A stretch of 64,000 nucleotides of DNA from Entomomonas sp945283395 (GCA_946480835.1 CAMLLC010000001.1:372001-436000), one strand, 5' to 3'. Counted from the first letter of the stretch, positions 8,666-18,751 are shown. The notes: generated from the sequence alone by a model not told the origin. Program-made: numbers and translations.

Positions 8666-8691
8666 TTAATAATTCTCCTATTTCGTCGCCA

Positions 8692-11349
8692 TTAGCAATC
8701 AAGTGGGTTAGTTTTATCAGGGTCAATACCAAATTTCTTAATAGCATCCGCTACCACTTTTGGTTTGATCTCACCACGCTCAGCTAATGCTTCTAACGCT
8801 GTGATAACCACCCAATGACGATCTACTTCAAAGAAGTTACGTAAATTGGCACGACTATCACTACGGCCGAAACCATCAGTACCTAACACTTTATATTCTC
8901 TACCAGCAGGAATCCATTGCCTTACTTGATCAGATAATAATTTAACGTAATCAGTAGAAGATATAATAGGCCCTTCGGTCTTTTCTAAGCACTCAGTCAA
9001 ATAAGCTTTTTTAGGTTTTGCAGTTGGATGTAGCGTATTATAACGTTCTACCTCAATACCATCACGACGCAATTCATTAAAGCCAGGTACGCTCCATACA
9101 TCAGCAGCCACCTTATAGTCTTTCCGCAAAATCTCTGCTGCTGCGCGTACTTCACGAAGGATAGAACCACAGCCCATAAGTTGTACTCTTAATTTAGACT
9201 TAGTTTTATCTGCTTCTAACAAGTACATACCTTTAACTATAGCTTCTTCTATCCCTTTTGCTTTAGGTAAAGCAGGTTGTTGGTAGTTTTCATTCATTAC
9301 CGTAATGTAGTAATAAACACTCTTACCTTCTTCAATCATTTCCTTAATGCCGTGCCGGATGATGACTGCAAGTTCATAAGCATAAGTAGGATCATAAGAA
9401 CGACAGTTAGGTACAGTTCCAGCAAAAATATGACTATGGCCATCTTCATGCTGTAAACCTTCACCATTTAAGGTAGTACGACCTGAAGTACCGCCTATTA
9501 AGAATCCATGCGCACGACTATCACCTGCGGCCCAAGCAAGATCAGCTACCCGTTGGAAACCAAACATAGAATAGAACACATAGAAAGGTAACATAGGTTG
9601 ATTGTGCGTACTATAGGAAGTACCAGCAGCAACCCAAGAAGACATAGCACCAGATTCAGTGATACCTTCTTCTAAAATTTGTCCTTTCTTATCTTCACGA
9701 TAGAACATCACTTGGTCTTTATCTACAGGTTCATATAATTGACCAACGGATGAATAAATCGCTAGTTGTCGGAACATTCCTTCCATACCAAAAGTACGCG
9801 CTTCATCAGGCACAATAGGTACTACTCTACTACCTAAATCTTTATCTTTCACTAAGTGTGACAGAATACGGACAAATGCCATAGTAGTAGAAATTTCTCT
9901 ATCACCAGTACCATCTAAAATAACTTTTAACGTATCAAGTGGTGGGGTAGGAATACTAAAGCTCTTAGTACGCCGACTAGGAACATATCCACCTAGTGCA
10001 GCACGACGTTCACGAATATATTTTATTTCGGCACTATCTTCAGGTGGACGATAAAAAGGCACACTATGTAAATCTTTATCTTCAATAGGTACATCGAACT
10101 TATCGCGGAAGTTTTTAATCACTTCATCAGTCAACTTTTTATCATTATGCGCAGTATTTTGACTAGCAGTACCTAAAATACCATAACCTTTAATGGTTTT
10201 AGCTATCACTACCGTAGGTTGGCCTACATGATGAACAGCCTCATGGTATGCAGCATAAACTTTGAATGGGTCATGACCACCGCGGTTTAGATTCCAAATA
10301 TCTGCATCGGTCATATCCTTAACCATATCTAATAACTCTGGGTAAGCACCAAAGAAATGTTTTCGGACATAAGCCCCATCTTTAGCTTTGTAGTTTTGAT
10401 ACTCACCATCTACAACTTCTTCCATACGTTGTTGCAATAAGCCGTCTTTATCTTTAGCAAATAAAGGATCCCATAGCCGTCCCCAAATAACTTTGTTGAC
10501 ATTCCAGCCTGCACCACGAAATACCCCTTCAAGTTCTTGAATAATATGACCATTACCACGTACAGGGCCATCTAAGCGTTGTAGGTTACAGTTAATTACA
10601 AAAATTAAGTTATCTAGTTTTTCACGGCCTGCTAATGAAATAGCACCTAAAGTTTCTGGTTCATCTGTCTCACCATCACCCACAAAACACCATACTTTTT
10701 GCTTACCTGGGGTGATAAAGCCGCGATGTTCAAGATATTTCATAAAACGTGCTTGATAGATAGCTTGAATAGGTCCTAACCCCATAGATACAGTAGGGAA
10801 TTGCCAAAATTCAGGCATTAACCAAGGGTGTGGATAAGAAGATAAGCCTTTACCCCCTACCTCTTGTCGGAAATTATTTAATTGTTGTTCACTAATACGG
10901 CCTTCTAAAAAAGCCCTAGCATATATGCCGGGAGCAGTATGGCCTTGGAAAAATACTAAATCACCGCCATGTTCTTCAGTGGGACCTTTAAAGAAATAGT
11001 TAAACCCAACATCATACAACGTTGCACTTGAAGCAAAACTACCAATATGACCACCTAAGTCGGGGTCTTTACGGTTAGCTTTTACCACCATAGCCATTGC
11101 ATTCCAGCGCACTAATGAGCGAATACGACGCTCCATAAATAAATCACCTGGAAGCGGTGGTTCTTTAGCTAAAGGTATTGTATTTCGATAAGGGGTATTG
11201 ATTGAATAAGGCAACTTTACATCATGCTGAGTTGCCCAATCCCCCATTCTTGTCATTAAATATTGAGCACGTTGTTCACCTTCGTTCTCAACAACCGATT
11301 CAAGGGCGTCAACCCACTCTTTAGTTTCAATGGGATCAAGATCTTGCAT
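8692..11349 (-). CDS. aceE: Pyruvate dehydrogenase E1 component (homodimeric type)
   Basis: ThDP-dependent decarboxylase that converts pyruvate to acetyl groups carried on lipoyl-E2. At 885 residues it has the length of the homodimeric AceE family. The ThDP/Mg motif begins GDGETDEPE at 224-232 and ends with NLQ at 255-257. Other family blocks are visible, including GGHIGSFASSATLYDVGF (about 99-116) and the C-terminal GTDGFGRSDSR. The ATG at 11349 is preceded by GGAG with six-base spacing. The gene is first of the aceE-aceF operon. The 228-base upstream gap should hold the promoter; no pdhR homologue lies next to it. Confidence 0.97.
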   Translation of the reverse strand: MQDLDPIETKEWVDALESVVENEGEQRAQYLMTRMGDWATQHDVKLPYSINTPYRNTIPLAKEPPLPGDLFMERRIRSLVRWNAMAMVVKANRKDPDLGGHIGSFASSATLYDVGFNYFFKGPTEEHGGDLVFFQGHTAPGIYARAFLEGRISEQQLNNFRQEVGGKGLSSYPHPWLMPEFWQFPTVSMGLGPIQAIYQARFMKYLEHRGFITPGKQKVWCFVGDGETDEPETLGAISLAGREKLDNLIFVINCNLQRLDGPVRGNGHIIQELEGVFRGAGWNVNKVIWGRLWDPLFAKDKDGLLQQRMEEVVDGEYQNYKAKDGAYVRKHFFGAYPELLDMVKDMTDADIWNLNRGGHDPFKVYAAYHEAVHHVGQPTVVIAKTIKGYGILGTASQNTAHNDKKLTDEVIKNFRDKFDVPIEDKDLHSVPFYRPPEDSAEIKYIRERRAALGGYVPSRRTKSFSIPTPPLDTLKVILDGTGDREISTTMAFVRILSHLVKDKDLGSRVVPIVPDEARTFGMEGMFRQLAIYSSVGQLYEPVDKDQVMFYREDKKGQILEEGITESGAMSSWVAAGTSYSTHNQPMLPFYVFYSMFGFQRVADLAWAAGDSRAHGFLIGGTSGRTTLNGEGLQHEDGHSHIFAGTVPNCRSYDPTYAYELAVIIRHGIKEMIEEGKSVYYYITVMNENYQQPALPKAKGIEEAIVKGMYLLEADKTKSKLRVQLMGCGSILREVRAAAEILRKDYKVAADVWSVPGFNELRRDGIEVERYNTLHPTAKPKKAYLTECLEKTEGPIISSTDYVKLLSDQVRQWIPAGREYKVLGTDGFGRSDSRANLRNFFEVDRHWVVITALEALAERGEIKPKVVADAIKKFGIDPDKTNPLDC

Positions 11350-11577
11350 AGCTTGCTCCAGTTTCTCCAGTAAAGCTTCTTTTGAAAGCCGAAAAATTCA
11401 CAATCCGATAAAAGATTGCTTATAGTTTAGTTATTTACTCGCTTATAAGTACCATAAGCTTTTATAATGAAGTACTTAGCAGTTATTTTTATCCAATAAA
11501 TGCATCCATTAATCCGTGTTATTATTAGACTACATCCCTAACTTTCCATCGCTTGAAAGTTAAAAATTACTAAAAAT

Positions 11578-12510
11578 TTATAACTCTCTATAAAGAGAAG
11601 GTTGACCAATTGGTCTTGTTTTAAAACGTCGATGAGCCCATAAATATTGGTCCATCTGTTCTTTAATACATTTTTCAACCCACTCATTTATTCGTAAACA
11701 GTCTAGTTGATCCGACCCACTTGGAAAATTATCCAATGGTGGATATATATACAGCTCATAGCCTCTACCATCAGCCGCAGTTTTTTGTACAAAAGGGATA
11801 ACTTTGGCTTTACCTAGCCGAGCGAATTTACTAGTAGCCGTTACAGTTGCTGCCTCTATTCCAAATAAAGGAACGAATATACTTTGTTTTCTACCATAAT
11901 CTTGATCTGGTGCATACCAGATAGCACCTCCTTGTCGTAAAACTTTTAGCATCATTTTGATATCGCCACGCTCTATAGCTTCTCCTTGCGCATTATAAGT
12001 TTCTCGTCCTGCACGTTGTATATAATCAAATAACGCATTTTTATGCTGACGATACATACCATTCATGGGATAGATAGTACTCAATAAAGCGGCCCCTATC
12101 TCTAAAGTAGTAAAATGTAGAGACATGAGTAGCACACCATTTCCTGCCGCATGTTCGGCCTCTAAATAAGTTAGACCTTCCACTTTTCTAATAAGTTGTG
12201 TGAATTTGCTTTTTGGCCACCACCAACTAATGGCCATTTCAAAAAAAGCGATTCCCATCGCCGCAAAATTATGCTTGGTAATAGTTATTAACTCATCTTT
12301 TGATAACTGGGGAAAACACAGCGCTAAATTACGTATAATGATTTTTCGCCGCGGTACTGCAAAATAGTACATCAATCTACCCAATACGCTGCCAATTTTA
12401 CGCAACCAACTAAAAGGTAACTGAATAACTAACCAAAGCACACCAAATCCTAGCCACAAAAGCCAGTAACGAGGATGATAAAAAGATTTTTGAAAAACAG
12501 CTCTAGCCAT
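11578..12510 (-). CDS. lpxL: Lipid A biosynthesis lauroyl-type acyltransferase (LpxL/HtrB family)
   Basis: Inner-membrane enzyme of the lysophospholipid acyltransferase superfamily that adds a secondary acyl chain to Kdo-lipid A or a lipid A precursor. The 310 residues contain one N-terminal membrane segment (about 15-32) and the catalytic HX4E box as HFTTLE at 132-137. Later blocks include YAPDQDYGR, typical of LpxL/LpxM proteins, and WAHRRFKTRP near the C-terminus. Whether it acts as LpxL or LpxM cannot be decided from sequence alone. Its ATG overlaps the stop of the upstream dehydrogenase by one base (TAATG), so translation is probably coupled within the rnd-ycgL-dehydrogenase-lpxL operon. 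Confidence 0.9.
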   Translation of the reverse strand: MARAVFQKSFYHPRYWLLWLGFGVLWLVIQLPFSWLRKIGSVLGRLMYYFAVPRRKIIIRNLALCFPQLSKDELITITKHNFAAMGIAFFEMAISWWWPKSKFTQLIRKVEGLTYLEAEHAAGNGVLLMSLHFTTLEIGAALLSTIYPMNGMYRQHKNALFDYIQRAGRETYNAQGEAIERGDIKMMLKVLRQGGAIWYAPDQDYGRKQSIFVPLFGIEAATVTATSKFARLGKAKVIPFVQKTAADGRGYELYIYPPLDNFPSGSDQLDCLRINEWVEKCIKEQMDQYLWAHRRFKTRPIGQPSLYREL

Positions 12511-13448
12511 TAATATCCTTTAGAAAAATCTACTTGCCCTAGCATAGGTTGATGTTTAGTGAAATTCTGTAAATTTCTGCTAAATAAATCAAAAATAAGG
12601 GTAGGTGTACTAATAGCCGCCGTATGCTCCGTAATTAAAATATTAGGAATACGCCAAAATAAATGGTTTTCAGGTAGCGGCTCGCTCCTAAATACATCTA
12701 ACACAGCTAATTTAGGGCGACCTTTATCTAATGCTATTACCAAATCTTCATCAACAATAGCAGCGCCCCTACCTGAATTAATAAAGACCGCCGTCGGCTT
12801 CATTTTAGCAAACACAGCCGCGCTATAAATATTCTGTGTTTTAGGGGTATCAGGTAATAAGTTGATAATGTAATCAGCCTCTGCCACATAATGGCTCAGC
12901 TCATCTAATCCACCCACCTTTGCAAAAGGTGGCAAAACTTTTGCGCAGCTAGCAATACCTGTCAATCTCACCCCAAAAGGCTTCAGAAAGTTAGCTACAC
13001 CCGTGCCAATAGTTCCGGCACCAACAATAAGTACCTGCTTACCATGTAAAGTTCCAGGTTGCTCTGGCAACCAATGTTGTTTTTGCTGAGCTTTATATCT
13101 GGCTAACATTTGCCGTTCATTAGCCAACATATAGGTAAGGACATATTCTGCCATTAATTGGTCGAACACTCCTACCGCACGAGTTAATATATAATTTTTA
13201 GGCAAATCTGCCGCCATTAAGGGGGCAATACCTGCAAAGGTTGATTGCATCCATTTAGGCTGTTTTACCCCTAGCTTTAATAATTCGACAAATTTATTAG
13301 GCAGTCCAAACCATATCTCACACTCATTAGCAGCCTCTTGTAGCGAGTCAGCATCATTACCTGCAAATACCTGCCAAGTAGGATAATGTTCACCCATGAA
13401 AGCTACATAATCTTTATGGTATTTATCTATAATAAGTAACTTATTCAT
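12510..13448 (-). CDS. D-2-hydroxyacid dehydrogenase (NAD(P)-dependent)
   Basis: A 312-residue member of the D-isomer-specific 2-hydroxyacid dehydrogenases, close to the glyoxylate/hydroxypyruvate reductase branch. The Rossmann motif is GAGTIG at 143-148. The catalytic set is Arg227 (NSGRGA), Glu256 (RSEPLP) and His275 (TEHTAA). The substrate is not determined by the sequence. The order RNase D, YcgL, this dehydrogenase is also found in Pseudomonas genomes. It overlaps ycgL by four bases (ATGA) and lpxL by one, which indicates a single transcript. Confidence 0.88.
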   Translation of the reverse strand: MNKLLIIDKYHKDYVAFMGEHYPTWQVFAGNDADSLQEAANECEIWFGLPNKFVELLKLGVKQPKWMQSTFAGIAPLMAADLPKNYILTRAVGVFDQLMAEYVLTYMLANERQMLARYKAQQKQHWLPEQPGTLHGKQVLIVGAGTIGTGVANFLKPFGVRLTGIASCAKVLPPFAKVGGLDELSHYVAEADYIINLLPDTPKTQNIYSAAVFAKMKPTAVFINSGRGAAIVDEDLVIALDKGRPKLAVLDVFRSEPLPENHLFWRIPNILITEHTAAISTPTLIFDLFSRNLQNFTKHQPMLGQVDFSKGY

Positions 13449-13753
13449 ACGGGATCATTTAAACTCAATAGTTCTTCAGGTAAATGTATTATACCTTCTT
13501 CCTCTTGATCTGGAGGAGGCATTTGTAAATAAAAACCTTGCTTTTCGATATTAGCTAATACTATGACGACATCTTCTCGAGCAAGTTTCCTAGTAGGTGT
13601 TAATAATAAATCAAAGATAGGTATGGGGGTACCAAAAATAGCCAATAATTCTGCTGGCACTCGCGCTAATCCTTCCTGCTTATCCACATATAAATACATC
13701 TCATTTTTATTAGGACTTTTAAAAATAGAACAAATACGCTTGCTGGTTGACAT
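13445..13753 (-). CDS. ycgL: YcgL domain protein
   Basis: A 102-residue cytosolic protein of the YcgL family. It begins MSTSKRICSIFKSPNKNEMYLYVDK and has the family's PAELLAIFG and YLQMPPP segments. The fold is known from structural work on the family but no enzymatic activity is established. It sits directly between rnd and the hydroxyacid dehydrogenase: four bases after the rnd stop side and overlapping the next gene by ATGA. This conserved linkage with RNase D hints at a role in RNA metabolism, but that is only inference. Confidence 0.92.
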   Translation of the reverse strand: MSTSKRICSIFKSPNKNEMYLYVDKQEGLARVPAELLAIFGTPIPIFDLLLTPTRKLAREDVVIVLANIEKQGFYLQMPPPDQEEEGIIHLPEELLSLNDPV

Positions 13754-13756
13754 CTA

Positions 13757-14878
13757 TTAAACCCTACTATTCAATATTGGTAATAAAGTTTCAGCTAATA
13801 TAGGGCGACGCCAACCTTGTAAGCTATCTGGTAACTCATAATGACCAGCCAGCCCCGACCGCAACAATCCCTCAATAGCCCTTCTTCGCCAAAGCAATTC
13901 GGGACAAATAGCTAACTCACTAGCCTTATGATAAGTGATTGCCTTTAATTCTTTAGCCAATTTACCACAGCCTTTGGGTAAAGGTTTAGGCAATTTGGCT
14001 GGCCATGCTTCTTTAGGTAATTTCATTGCATTCTTAATGAGATTTAGTAAAACTTCACCTTCTAAGCGTACTATCCTAGGGTGAAGATGAGGGGTTTTGC
14101 TTAACGCTTCTAAGGTCTGAGGTTGATACTTAGCCATGGCTATAATACTTGCATCTTTTAATAAACGGCCTCTGGCAATATTATGACTTCTTGCTTGTTC
14201 TTCACGCCAAGCATAGAGGGCTTTTAATACAGCCAATTGCTGCGAGGTTAAACGCCAACTTTGCCTAGATTCTTGATATAAGGTTTGTGGATCTGGGATG
14301 GAAGCCACATGCTTAGCTAATTCTAAAGTATCTTGATACAACCAATTTAATTTATAGTCAGGCAAGCGCTTTAGTAAGCATTCATATAAACCTGCTAAAT
14401 AGACTACATCAGCAGCGGCATATTGCTCTTGCTCGTTAGATAATGGCCGTTTTAACCAGTCAGAACGTTTTTCTTGTTTACTTATATCTATATTCAGTAA
14501 CTGATTCGTCAAAGTTGAATAACCTAAGGTAATGCCCATTCCCAAAAAAGCAGAGGCAAGTTGCGTATCAAAAACAGGCGCTATAACTACAAGAGTTAGC
14601 TGATATAGTAACTCTAAATCTTCAGAGCAAGCATGCAATACTTTCACTACCCGAGGATTAGCCAGTAAGTTAGCCAATGCTGACCAATCATCAATAGTTA
14701 ATGGGTCTATTAAATAAGGCTGTTTCCCATCGTATAACTGGATCAGTCCTGCAATAGGAAAAAAAGAAGTTTCACGAAGAAACTCAGTATCTAAAGTAAT
14801 AATAGCTAATTGCTGCCACTGCTCGCAATAAGTGGCTAATGTATTATTATCTTTAATCCAAACAACCTCAAACGACAC
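13757..14878 (-). CDS. rnd: Ribonuclease D
   Basis: 3'-5' exoribonuclease that trims tRNA precursors and other small RNAs. In the 373 residues the DEDDy catalytic set is visible: Asp30 and Glu32 (LDTEF), Asp87 (CSEDLELL), and Tyr153 with Asp157 (YAAADVVYL). The HRDC domain follows at about 210-290, with LKALYAWREEQAR. The start is a GTG at 14878, supported by GAGGT six bases upstream. It is the first gene of a four-gene operon; the 190-base divergent gap to the kinase-like gene on the other strand holds both promoters. Confidence 0.95.
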   Translation of the reverse strand: MSFEVVWIKDNNTLATYCEQWQQLAIITLDTEFLRETSFFPIAGLIQLYDGKQPYLIDPLTIDDWSALANLLANPRVVKVLHACSEDLELLYQLTLVVIAPVFDTQLASAFLGMGITLGYSTLTNQLLNIDISKQEKRSDWLKRPLSNEQEQYAAADVVYLAGLYECLLKRLPDYKLNWLYQDTLELAKHVASIPDPQTLYQESRQSWRLTSQQLAVLKALYAWREEQARSHNIARGRLLKDASIIAMAKYQPQTLEALSKTPHLHPRIVRLEGEVLLNLIKNAMKLPKEAWPAKLPKPLPKGCGKLAKELKAITYHKASELAICPELLWRRRAIEGLLRSGLAGHYELPDSLQGWRRPILAETLLPILNSRV

Positions 14879-15069
14879 AATAATACCTCTAACATAACAA
14901 GACTTTTAGTATACTTATGAATGCCCTGTTTAAACAATATTAATTGGCTAAATTCATCAAAAGATTTTGTAAGTTATCCGTCATAATCCCTTATTTAACA
15001 CTTTTGCTAGTATTGATTTTCAATTATTATGCAAATCAGTAACAAATAATTAATAAATGGATACTGATC

Positions 15070-15759
15070 ATGGCAATACCTAATCTTGATAAAGTTGGTA
15101 AAGATTTTCAGAAATGGTGGAATTTGTCAGGCGAATGGGTTGAGCCCCCTAATTTACGCCGTGGTGGTGAAAGTGGCGTACAACGCATAATTACCCCACA
15201 AGGCCAGTTAGCTTATAGTAAAAAACAAGTCCACCATATCTATCGCAGTTTACGTTATCCTTTTGGTCGCCCTACTGTACTAAGAGAATATGATGCCTTC
15301 AAAGCACTAGATGCTTTAGCAATTCCTATTCCACAACTGCTTTATTGTGGGGTAGCAAAGGATGGCAAAGCTTTATTTATTACTAAAGCCTTAGTAGGCT
15401 TTATAGACCTTGACCATTGGTTAACTTTATACAGAGCTCAATATCCGACTAGCGTAGTAGAGCAACTATTAACTACCCTAGCTCAATATACTGCCACTAT
15501 GCACCTTAACAGGTATCAACATGGTTGCCTATATGGCAAACATATTTTCGTTAAAGTAATAGATGATGCTTCCCGAACTATTATTGACGTAGCGCTGCTA
15601 GATTTAGAAAAGGTCAGGCGACGCTCCCGTGCCAGCAAAAGTGCATTACATGATATACCAAAACTAAAACGCCACTCAGTACTAACTTCGCAAGAATGGC
15701 AATATTTTATTAACTGTTATCAAGCAGCCTTCGGCAACAAATTACCTAGCTTGCAGTAA
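15070..15759 (+). CDS. Lipopolysaccharide kinase (Kdo/WaaP, InaA-like) family protein
   Basis: A 229-residue protein-kinase-fold enzyme resembling WaaP/RfaP and InaA proteins that phosphorylate LPS core sugars. The kinase features are degenerate but visible: SKKQVHHI holds the ATP-binding lysine region, HGCLYGKHIF (about 154-163) stands at the catalytic loop, where H-G-D-L-H-x-x-N is the norm, and LLDLEK (about 178-183) takes the DFG-like position. In the catalytic loop the usual Asp is a Cys, so activity is uncertain. No other core-oligosaccharide gene is adjacent. Its 3' end overlaps the convergent ABC ATPase gene by 14 bases. Confidence 0.75.
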   Translation: MAIPNLDKVGKDFQKWWNLSGEWVEPPNLRRGGESGVQRIITPQGQLAYSKKQVHHIYRSLRYPFGRPTVLREYDAFKALDALAIPIPQLLYCGVAKDGKALFITKALVGFIDLDHWLTLYRAQYPTSVVEQLLTTLAQYTATMHLNRYQHGCLYGKHIFVKVIDDASRTIIDVALLDLEKVRRRSRASKSALHDIPKLKRHSVLTSQEWQYFINCYQAAFGNKLPSLQ

Positions 15760-16525
15760 CTAGACCATCTATCATAACGTAAGGCTTATTTGAAGAGCAA
15801 AATTCAACCCGCCCTATTACTGAATAAACTTTTGCTAATACATCTGGGGTGATAACCTGATCTGGAATACCATTAGCTACCAGTTGCCCCTCTTTAAGCA
15901 TCAATACATAATCGGTACGTTGTAAAGCAATGTTGATATCATGTAATACTATTAGAGTAACCATATTTCTTTCTTGCGTTTCTTGTCGAATCACATTCAT
16001 CACATGAAATTGATAATTAAGATCAAGTGCGCTCAAAGGTTCATCCAATAATAAAACTTTAGGCTTACGGATCAAAGCTTGCGCTAAGCCAATTAATTGT
16101 TTCTGACCACCAGATAATTGATCAAGATAACTCATCCCCAATCGCTCGATACCGAGCTTATGTAGTAACTCATTAGCCTCATGAATCACTTCTTTAGTGT
16201 TCTCGTTTGTAGAAGCTCTGCGAGCTACTAACATAGACTCAAAAGCTCGCAAATGAACACTAGCTGGTAAACTCTGCGGTAAATAGACCACCTGTTTAGC
16301 ACGCTCTGCAAAACCAGCAGAGACTAAATCAGTACCATCAAAAAAAACTTGGCCTTTCGCTGAATTCAGCCCTGCAATAGCTTTCAGCAATGTAGATTTA
16401 CCACTCCCATTAGGACCTAACAAAGCAGTCACTTTGCCTGATTTAATTTGTGCAACTGATAAATTTTCTATCACCTGACGCCGACCATAAGAGACACTGA
16501 GCGAGTTAATACTCAAATCACTCAT
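15746..16525 (-). CDS. Iron-type ABC importer, ATP-binding protein (FecE/FhuC-like)
   Basis: Cytoplasmic ATPase of 259 residues that drives a binding-protein-dependent importer. Walker A is GPNGSGKS at 37-44, the Q-loop is Gln84, the signature is LSGGQ at 137-141, and Walker B is VLLLDE at 157-162, followed by SALD and the H-loop in VLHDINIALQ. Sequence and gene order fit the siderophore/haem/B12 class. Its ATG overlaps the permease stop by four bases, giving the order binding protein, permease, ATPase in one operon. It is presumably iron-regulated through the Fur box upstream of the first gene. Confidence 0.92.
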   Translation of the reverse strand: MSDLSINSLSVSYGRRQVIENLSVAQIKSGKVTALLGPNGSGKSTLLKAIAGLNSAKGQVFFDGTDLVSAGFAERAKQVVYLPQSLPASVHLRAFESMLVARRASTNENTKEVIHEANELLHKLGIERLGMSYLDQLSGGQKQLIGLAQALIRKPKVLLLDEPLSALDLNYQFHVMNVIRQETQERNMVTLIVLHDINIALQRTDYVLMLKEGQLVANGIPDQVITPDVLAKVYSVIGRVEFCSSNKPYVMIDGLVTAS

Positions 16526-17589
16526 TCTCGACCTCCAGCAGTGATACGAAAAATAATAGCTAAAAAGAAAGGAATACCTATTAAAGAGGTAATGATACCC
16601 ACAGGGATTAATACACCATGTACTATATTTTTAGAAATAATAGCAGCAAGTGACATAATCAATGCCCCAGCAAGGGCACTAGCTGGCAAATAAAATCTAT
16701 GATCTTCACCAAACAACATACGCGCTATATGAGGGCCTACCAAGCCAATAAAACCGATAGTCCCAACAAAAGCCACGGCTAGGCCTGATAAGATACTGAT
16801 TCTTAATAAACTAGCTAACCTTAATCTTTTAATATTAATACCAAAGCTTGCTGCCCTATCCTCGCCTAATCTTAAAGCTGTCAATTTCCATGCAGCCTTC
16901 ATAGAACAAGGAAAGGCAATAGCGAAAGCTACTGCTAAAATAGTTAGATTTTGCCAATCAGCACGTGCCATACTGCCCATTGTCCAAAACACTAATGTTT
17001 GTAATGCCTCTGCAGTAGCTACATATTGTAATAATGCTACTAATGCACTAAAGGTAAAACCTATGGCAATACCGAACAGCACAATCACATTAGTGTTAGC
17101 TTGCCGCCAACGAGCTAATATATCCAATAACAAAGTGGCTAACAAGGCAAATATAAACGCATTGCCAGCCACTAGCCATTTCGCCTGAATTCCTGGAACC
17201 CCGACACTCAGTACAATAGCTAAAGCTGCCCCAAAAGCGGCAGCATGGGATACCCCTAAGGTAAAGGGGCTAGCTAAAGGATTATTGAGTACTGTTTGCA
17301 TTTCAGCACCTGCTAAACCTAAGGCAGCCCCTACTAAAACAGCCATTATTGCTTGCGGGAATCTAATATCCCACACAATAATTTGCGTTCCTTGACTAAA
17401 AGCCACAGGGTTAAGTATTACCTTCATAATATCCAGCAACCCTAAACCTGATGAACCTAATGACACATCTACCAGCAAACAAATAATAATGGCTATACTC
17501 AGTACCACTAGCCAAAACATCCGTTTATAAATAATTTTATGATAACTCTCCAGAGTACTTACTACGTCCTTTTTACTACTTTCGGTCAT
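16522..17589 (-). CDS. Iron-type ABC importer, permease (FecCD family)
   Basis: Inner-membrane permease of 355 residues with about ten hydrophobic segments. FecCD-family blocks are clear: GAALGLAGAEMQTVLNNPLA after TM2, and GTIGFIGLVGPHIARML in the cytoplasmic coupling region. It should form a homodimer working with the ATPase encoded just downstream. The first 25 residues are a polar cytoplasmic tail that is somewhat long for the family. It overlaps both neighbours by four bases, which indicates translational coupling. Confidence 0.93.
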   Translation of the reverse strand: MTESSKKDVVSTLESYHKIIYKRMFWLVVLSIAIIICLLVDVSLGSSGLGLLDIMKVILNPVAFSQGTQIIVWDIRFPQAIMAVLVGAALGLAGAEMQTVLNNPLASPFTLGVSHAAAFGAALAIVLSVGVPGIQAKWLVAGNAFIFALLATLLLDILARWRQANTNVIVLFGIAIGFTFSALVALLQYVATAEALQTLVFWTMGSMARADWQNLTILAVAFAIAFPCSMKAAWKLTALRLGEDRAASFGINIKRLRLASLLRISILSGLAVAFVGTIGFIGLVGPHIARMLFGEDHRFYLPASALAGALIMSLAAIISKNIVHGVLIPVGIITSLIGIPFFLAIIFRITAGGRE

Positions 17590-18710
17590 GAAGCATCCTT
17601 AAGATCAACCCAATAAGTTCCCTGTATATCGACAGGTAAGAATTGTTTTAATTCCTTGAAAGTCTCTTGTAGATCTACATCTTTAAATAATTCTGGATAA
17701 AACCATTTAGCAAACGCCTCAATGGCAATAATGTTATAAGGTGAATTGTAGAAATTATGCCAGATACCATGGGTATTCTTAACGCCGGTGATAGCGGTTA
17801 ATGAGCTAATACCTTTACGGCCTGCTAATCTTTTTAAACTTTGTGCGGCCATTGCTTTAGTAACTCCCAAACCTTCTTTAAGACCTATCTTAGCATCGTT
17901 ACCACCAGTACCACTCATAATATAAATTTGTGGGTCTACTGTAATAACATGTTCTAGCGCTATTTCACCAATAACAGCGGGTAAAACATCAGCTGCTAAA
18001 TTGTGACCACCTGCTGCCTCGATAAATTCACCAAAATTACCTTTACCAGCGGTATGACAACATGAAGTAGTTTTAACCTCCGGCAACATTTCAATAAATA
18101 CCTTAGGACGCTTATCCTCAGGGATATTAGCTACTCTATCTTGAATACGCTTTAAATGCTTTTCATAGAAAGCTAAATATTTATTAGCCGCTGCTTCACG
18201 CTGTAATACTTTCCCCAAAATTTTTATGCTGGGAATAGTATTTTGCATAGGATGTTGCCGAAAATCTATAAATACCACTGGTACCCCAGACTTTTGTAAT
18301 TTTTCCACTAATGGATTAGTTACACCTGGGCCATGCCCTGCAATCCCAAAAATAGCCACATCAGGTTGTAATGACATAACTGTTTCAGGATTAACACTTG
18401 CTTCTGAGCTTTGACCTATCAAAGGTATTTTCGCTATTTGCGGATATTTTTTTAAATACGCATTATAACCATTCTCATCGGTTACCTTTAACTCACCTTG
18501 CCAACCTATAATACGTTTAGTAGGATCAGCTTTATCTAAAATGGCTAAGCTGTATATCATCCTACCTTCACCCAGCAAAACTTTATCCACTTTTTTTGGC
18601 AGCTCAACTGTTTGACCAGTAATATCAGTAATAGTCTCCGCTTTAGCAATACAAGAAATAGCCAGTATACCAACCAGACAAAACTTTTTTAAGCTATTCA
18701 ATTTTTTCAT
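17586..18710 (-). CDS. Iron-type ABC importer, periplasmic binding protein
   Basis: A 374-residue solute receptor with an N-terminal signal peptide (MKKLNSLKKFCLVGILAIS, cleavage near IAKAE). It has the TroA/FecB-like alternation TDITGQTVELPKKVDKVLLGEGR at the mature N-terminus, which is typical of iron-siderophore or haem receptors. A longer reading from a TTG at 18728 exists, but the ATG at 18710 has GGAGGAG nine bases upstream and starts the signal peptide, so it is preferred. Mature-protein cysteines appear as a CC pair (TTSCCHTAG). The ligand is unknown. A Fur-type operator lies about 40 bases upstream, so the operon is probably derepressed under iron limitation. Confidence 0.88.
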   Translation of the reverse strand: MKKLNSLKKFCLVGILAISCIAKAETITDITGQTVELPKKVDKVLLGEGRMIYSLAILDKADPTKRIIGWQGELKVTDENGYNAYLKKYPQIAKIPLIGQSSEASVNPETVMSLQPDVAIFGIAGHGPGVTNPLVEKLQKSGVPVVFIDFRQHPMQNTIPSIKILGKVLQREAAANKYLAFYEKHLKRIQDRVANIPEDKRPKVFIEMLPEVKTTSCCHTAGKGNFGEFIEAAGGHNLAADVLPAVIGEIALEHVITVDPQIYIMSGTGGNDAKIGLKEGLGVTKAMAAQSLKRLAGRKGISSLTAITGVKNTHGIWHNFYNSPYNIIAIEAFAKWFYPELFKDVDLQETFKELKQFLPVDIQGTYWVDLKDAS

Positions 18711-18751
18711 AGCAACAAACTCCTCCAAGGAGATAAATAGATCATATTACA

